NCBI RefSeq assembly: GCF_012910785.2
Contig: NZ_WTVH02000010.1
Coordinates: 1,364,001-1,428,000 of the forward strand
Direction of reading: 5' to 3'
DNA from: Aromatoleum buckelii
GTDB taxonomy: Bacteria; Pseudomonadota; Gammaproteobacteria; Burkholderiales; Rhodocyclaceae
DNA: 64,000 nt
The translations under genes and the position numbers were made by a program. The first letter of the stretch is position 1, and the number at the start of each line of letters is the position of its first letter. Positions 62,457 to 64,000 of the stretch are shown one piece after another. The notes under the pieces are model-generated. The model was given only the letters and a program-made list of their open reading frames with translations, had not been told where the DNA came from and searched no databases.

Positions 62457-63107
62457 TCAGCGGCCGGGGGTCAGGCCCGAGATCGCGTGCAGGAATTCGC
62501 CGCGCAGGTGCTCGCGCGTCTCGAATTCGCCGGCGAACGCCTGTGTCACGACCCGTTCGTCGCCGCGGCGGTCTTCGCCGAGCAGCAGGCACAGCTGCTC
62601 GGCCTCGACGATGCAGGCTGCTCCCCGCGCATGGCCGTGCCGCAGCAGCGCGTCCGCGATGTCCCGCGTCATCCATTCCTGGTAAGTGAAGCGGTGCCCG
62701 ATCGCGTCGACGAGGCGGGCAATACGTCCGAAGCCGTGCAGCCGGCCGCCGGGCAGGTAGGCGACGTGCGCGACGCCGCGAAACGGGACGAGATGGTGCG
62801 GGCACACGCCATGCACGGCGATGCCGCGTATCACCACCATGTCGGTCCGATCGTCGTCGAAACCGTCGCCGAGCGCCTCGGCGGGGTCCATGTCGTAGCC
62901 ACCGAGCAGCCGGCGCTGCCACAGTTCGCGTACGCGGGTCGCGGTTTTTCCGGTATGCACGGCGTCCGCGGCGACGCCGCACGCGCGCAGCAGGTCATTG
63001 ACGGCGCGTTCGAACGCGGCCGGATCGAAGCTCCCGGTACGGGGGATGCCGACCCCGGCGGCGGAGGGCAGCTGAGAATGCTGGTTCTGGTCGTGAAAGT
63101 CCGACAT
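62457..63107 (-). CDS. Divergent GTP cyclohydrolase I-like (FolE) protein
   Basis: A 216-residue tunnelling-fold protein of the FolE family. The zinc motif CPHH aligns with CEHH of E. coli FolE (Cys110, His112, His113) and the third zinc Cys181 is kept (EQLCLLL). However, the His two residues before that Cys (His179 in E. coli) is Gln here, and the GLSK substrate loop is GFGR, so Ser135 and Lys136 are changed. It may be a paralog with altered chemistry, or a second folate/pterin enzyme. Alignment is by eye. Convergent with the DUF3301 gene. Confidence 0.75.
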   Translation of the reverse strand: MSDFHDQNQHSQLPSAAGVGIPRTGSFDPAAFERAVNDLLRACGVAADAVHTGKTATRVRELWQRRLLGGYDMDPAEALGDGFDDDRTDMVVIRGIAVHGVCPHHLVPFRGVAHVAYLPGGRLHGFGRIARLVDAIGHRFTYQEWMTRDIADALLRHGHARGAACIVEAEQLCLLLGEDRRGDERVVTQAFAGEFETREHLRGEFLHAISGLTPGR

Positions 63108-63176
63108 GTGGAAAATACCCCGGCGGCTGGGCTAGACATGATACGCCCGTCGATGATCGCAGCGCCAAGCCCGCGG

Positions 63177-63752
63177 TCAGGCGATGAACACCGGGTCGGC
63201 AAACACCAGCGTCCCGTCCTTGCGCATCATCAGGTTGTCGTCATTCAGAAGGTCGGGCAGCACCCCGTAGGCCTCGACGAAGTCCGACAGGGCCACCAGC
63301 GCTCGGGTCAGGCTGGCGCCGAGCGCCGATTCTTCGATTGCCAAGTGGTAGAGCGCGAGCCTGCCCATGTCCGCGCCGAGCTCGCTTCGTTGCACGCACG
63401 CGGCGCGGTAGAGTCCGGTCAGCCGGCCAGCGAGGGATGCGGCAGGCGTGTTGCCGCGCAGCGGATAAAGGCGCTCCATTTCGAACAGGTGCAGCGGAAA
63501 ACCGGAGCCGGCGCGACCGATCACCCCGTGGTCGGCGAAGACGAGCGGAAAATGGACGCCGCGCGGCCGGTCGACGGCAGTGAGCAGGAAGACGTCCGCA
63601 GGCGAGCTGGCGATCTTGTACACACGTTCGCCGTCCTCGTGATCGAGCACGATGCTGTATTCGCCGCGGCCGATTTCCGCCCGGCCGACAAGCAGCGGAT
63701 GCTGCGGGACCGGATCGGGCAGCATGATCCGCGGTCGCGCGGGATCGATCAT
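63177..63752 (-). CDS. Putative kinase-fold protein beside FolE
   Basis: A 191-residue protein without a recognised family. Features that suggest a small protein-kinase-like fold: a glycine-rich IGRGEYSIV (27-35), Lys46 in RVYKIASS, a catalytic-loop-like PDLLNDDNLMMR (166-177) and FADP (184-187) in place of DFG. It is 69 nt from the FolE-like gene, same strand, so the two may be co-transcribed. The kinase reading is tentative. Confidence 0.5.
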   Translation of the reverse strand: MIDPARPRIMLPDPVPQHPLLVGRAEIGRGEYSIVLDHEDGERVYKIASSPADVFLLTAVDRPRGVHFPLVFADHGVIGRAGSGFPLHLFEMERLYPLRGNTPAASLAGRLTGLYRAACVQRSELGADMGRLALYHLAIEESALGASLTRALVALSDFVEAYGVLPDLLNDDNLMMRKDGTLVFADPVFIA

Positions 63753-63768
63753 GGCTCGCCGTCCTGCC

Positions 63769-64000
63769 TCAGGCCACGATGTTGTAGCCGGCGTCGACGA
63801 AATGCACGCCGCCGGTGATGAGCCTGGCGGCGTCGGAGACGAGAAACGCCGTCAAGGCGCCGATGTCCTCAGGGGTGACAAGGCTGTGCATCGGCGAGCG
63901 CTCGACGGCTGCCGCCATCAGGCCGTCGAAGCCGGCGATGCCGGAGGCCGCGCGTGTCATCAGCGGGCCGGGGGAGATCGCATTGACGCGGATGCTTTTC
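63769..64000 (-). CDS. fabI: Enoyl-ACP reductase (FabI-type), C-terminal part
   Basis: The last 77 codons of an SDR-superfamily enzyme. RVNAISPGPLMTRAASGI, a variant of the FabI VNAISAGP motif, and the C-terminus GGVHFVDAGYNIVA resemble FabI, the NADH-dependent enoyl-ACP reductase of fatty acid synthesis. The catalytic Tyr-Lys region is beyond the right window edge, so the assignment is partial. Confidence 0.75.
   Translation of the reverse strand, partial: KSIRVNAISPGPLMTRAASGIAGFDGLMAAAVERSPMHSLVTPEDIGALTAFLVSDAARLITGGVHFVDAGYNIVA

Overview
The window looks like the chromosome of a high-G+C betaproteobacterium, most likely from the Azoarcus/Aromatoleum/Thauera group of Rhodocyclales. This is inferred from gene content and order: pyrG-kdsA-eno-ftsB, a PHP phosphatase-yciO-site-2 protease-trpS-scpA-scpB-rluB run, and M23 peptidase-coiled-coil protein-bactofilin ahead of purL. 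No 16S rRNA gene or database match supports it. I saw no tRNA, rRNA or CRISPR array.

Region 1 (1-5640) is an accessory island with lower G+C than the rest. It holds a YefM/Txe toxin-antitoxin pair cut by the left window edge, with a palindrome-controlled promoter. Next comes a two-gene system encoding a DarT-family DNA ADP-ribosyltransferase and a NADAR-type antitoxin. The DarT protein carries an extra N-terminal domain of about 130 residues. Two head-to-tail copies of one IS5-family element (the first truncated) abut the DarT start codon exactly. On the far side of the IS lie the first 28 codons of a small DUF6953-like gene, a frameshifted YodC/DUF2158 gene and a decayed tyrosine recombinase.

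Region 2 (5651-21815) holds housekeeping and accessory metabolism: a YciA-like thioesterase, a VF530-type protein, a BNR-repeat protein with a MoaD/ThiS-like partner, a PqqU/YncD-type TonB receptor, a cation/proton antiporter, a methyltransferase, a secreted MBL-fold hydrolase, EttA, a CHASE-PAS-GGDEF diguanylate cyclase, a GcvR-like ACT protein, a stand-alone lipoyl-domain protein, fpr with a divergent LysR regulator, and a ChaN-like protein.

Region 3 (21910-26859) is a beta-glucan locus. It has a GH17-GT2 fusion resembling NdvB, a small membrane protein, and a second GH17 membrane protein. Region 4 (26940-31772) is gcvT-gcvH-gcvP behind a tandem glycine riboswitch. Region 5 (31894-44128) contains the PHP phosphatase, YciO, site-2 protease, TrpS, ScpAB, RluB, the M23/coiled-coil/bactofilin cell-shape trio and purL.

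Region 6 (44165-49128) is a compact cluster that looks like copper acquisition or handling: a DUF2946 protein, a PCuAC chaperone, a TonB receptor, a secreted beta-propeller-like protein and a thioredoxin-like protein, behind a perfect 14-bp palindrome. Region 7 (49266-64000) carries ETF-ubiquinone oxidoreductase, a thioesterase, an isochorismatase-fold hydrolase, pyrG-kdsA-eno-ftsB, an NlpC/P60 lipoprotein, envelope proteins, gamma-carbonic anhydrase, RlmJ, a MazG-like pyrophosphohydrolase, a PiT phosphate transporter, a divergent FolE, a kinase-like protein and the 3' end of a FabI-type reductase.

The strongest candidate for something under-described is the DarT-NADAR operon, because of the extra DarT domain and the IS insertion exactly at the toxin start codon. 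Next are the divergent FolE with an altered active site and the cysteine-rich stand-alone lipoyl protein.
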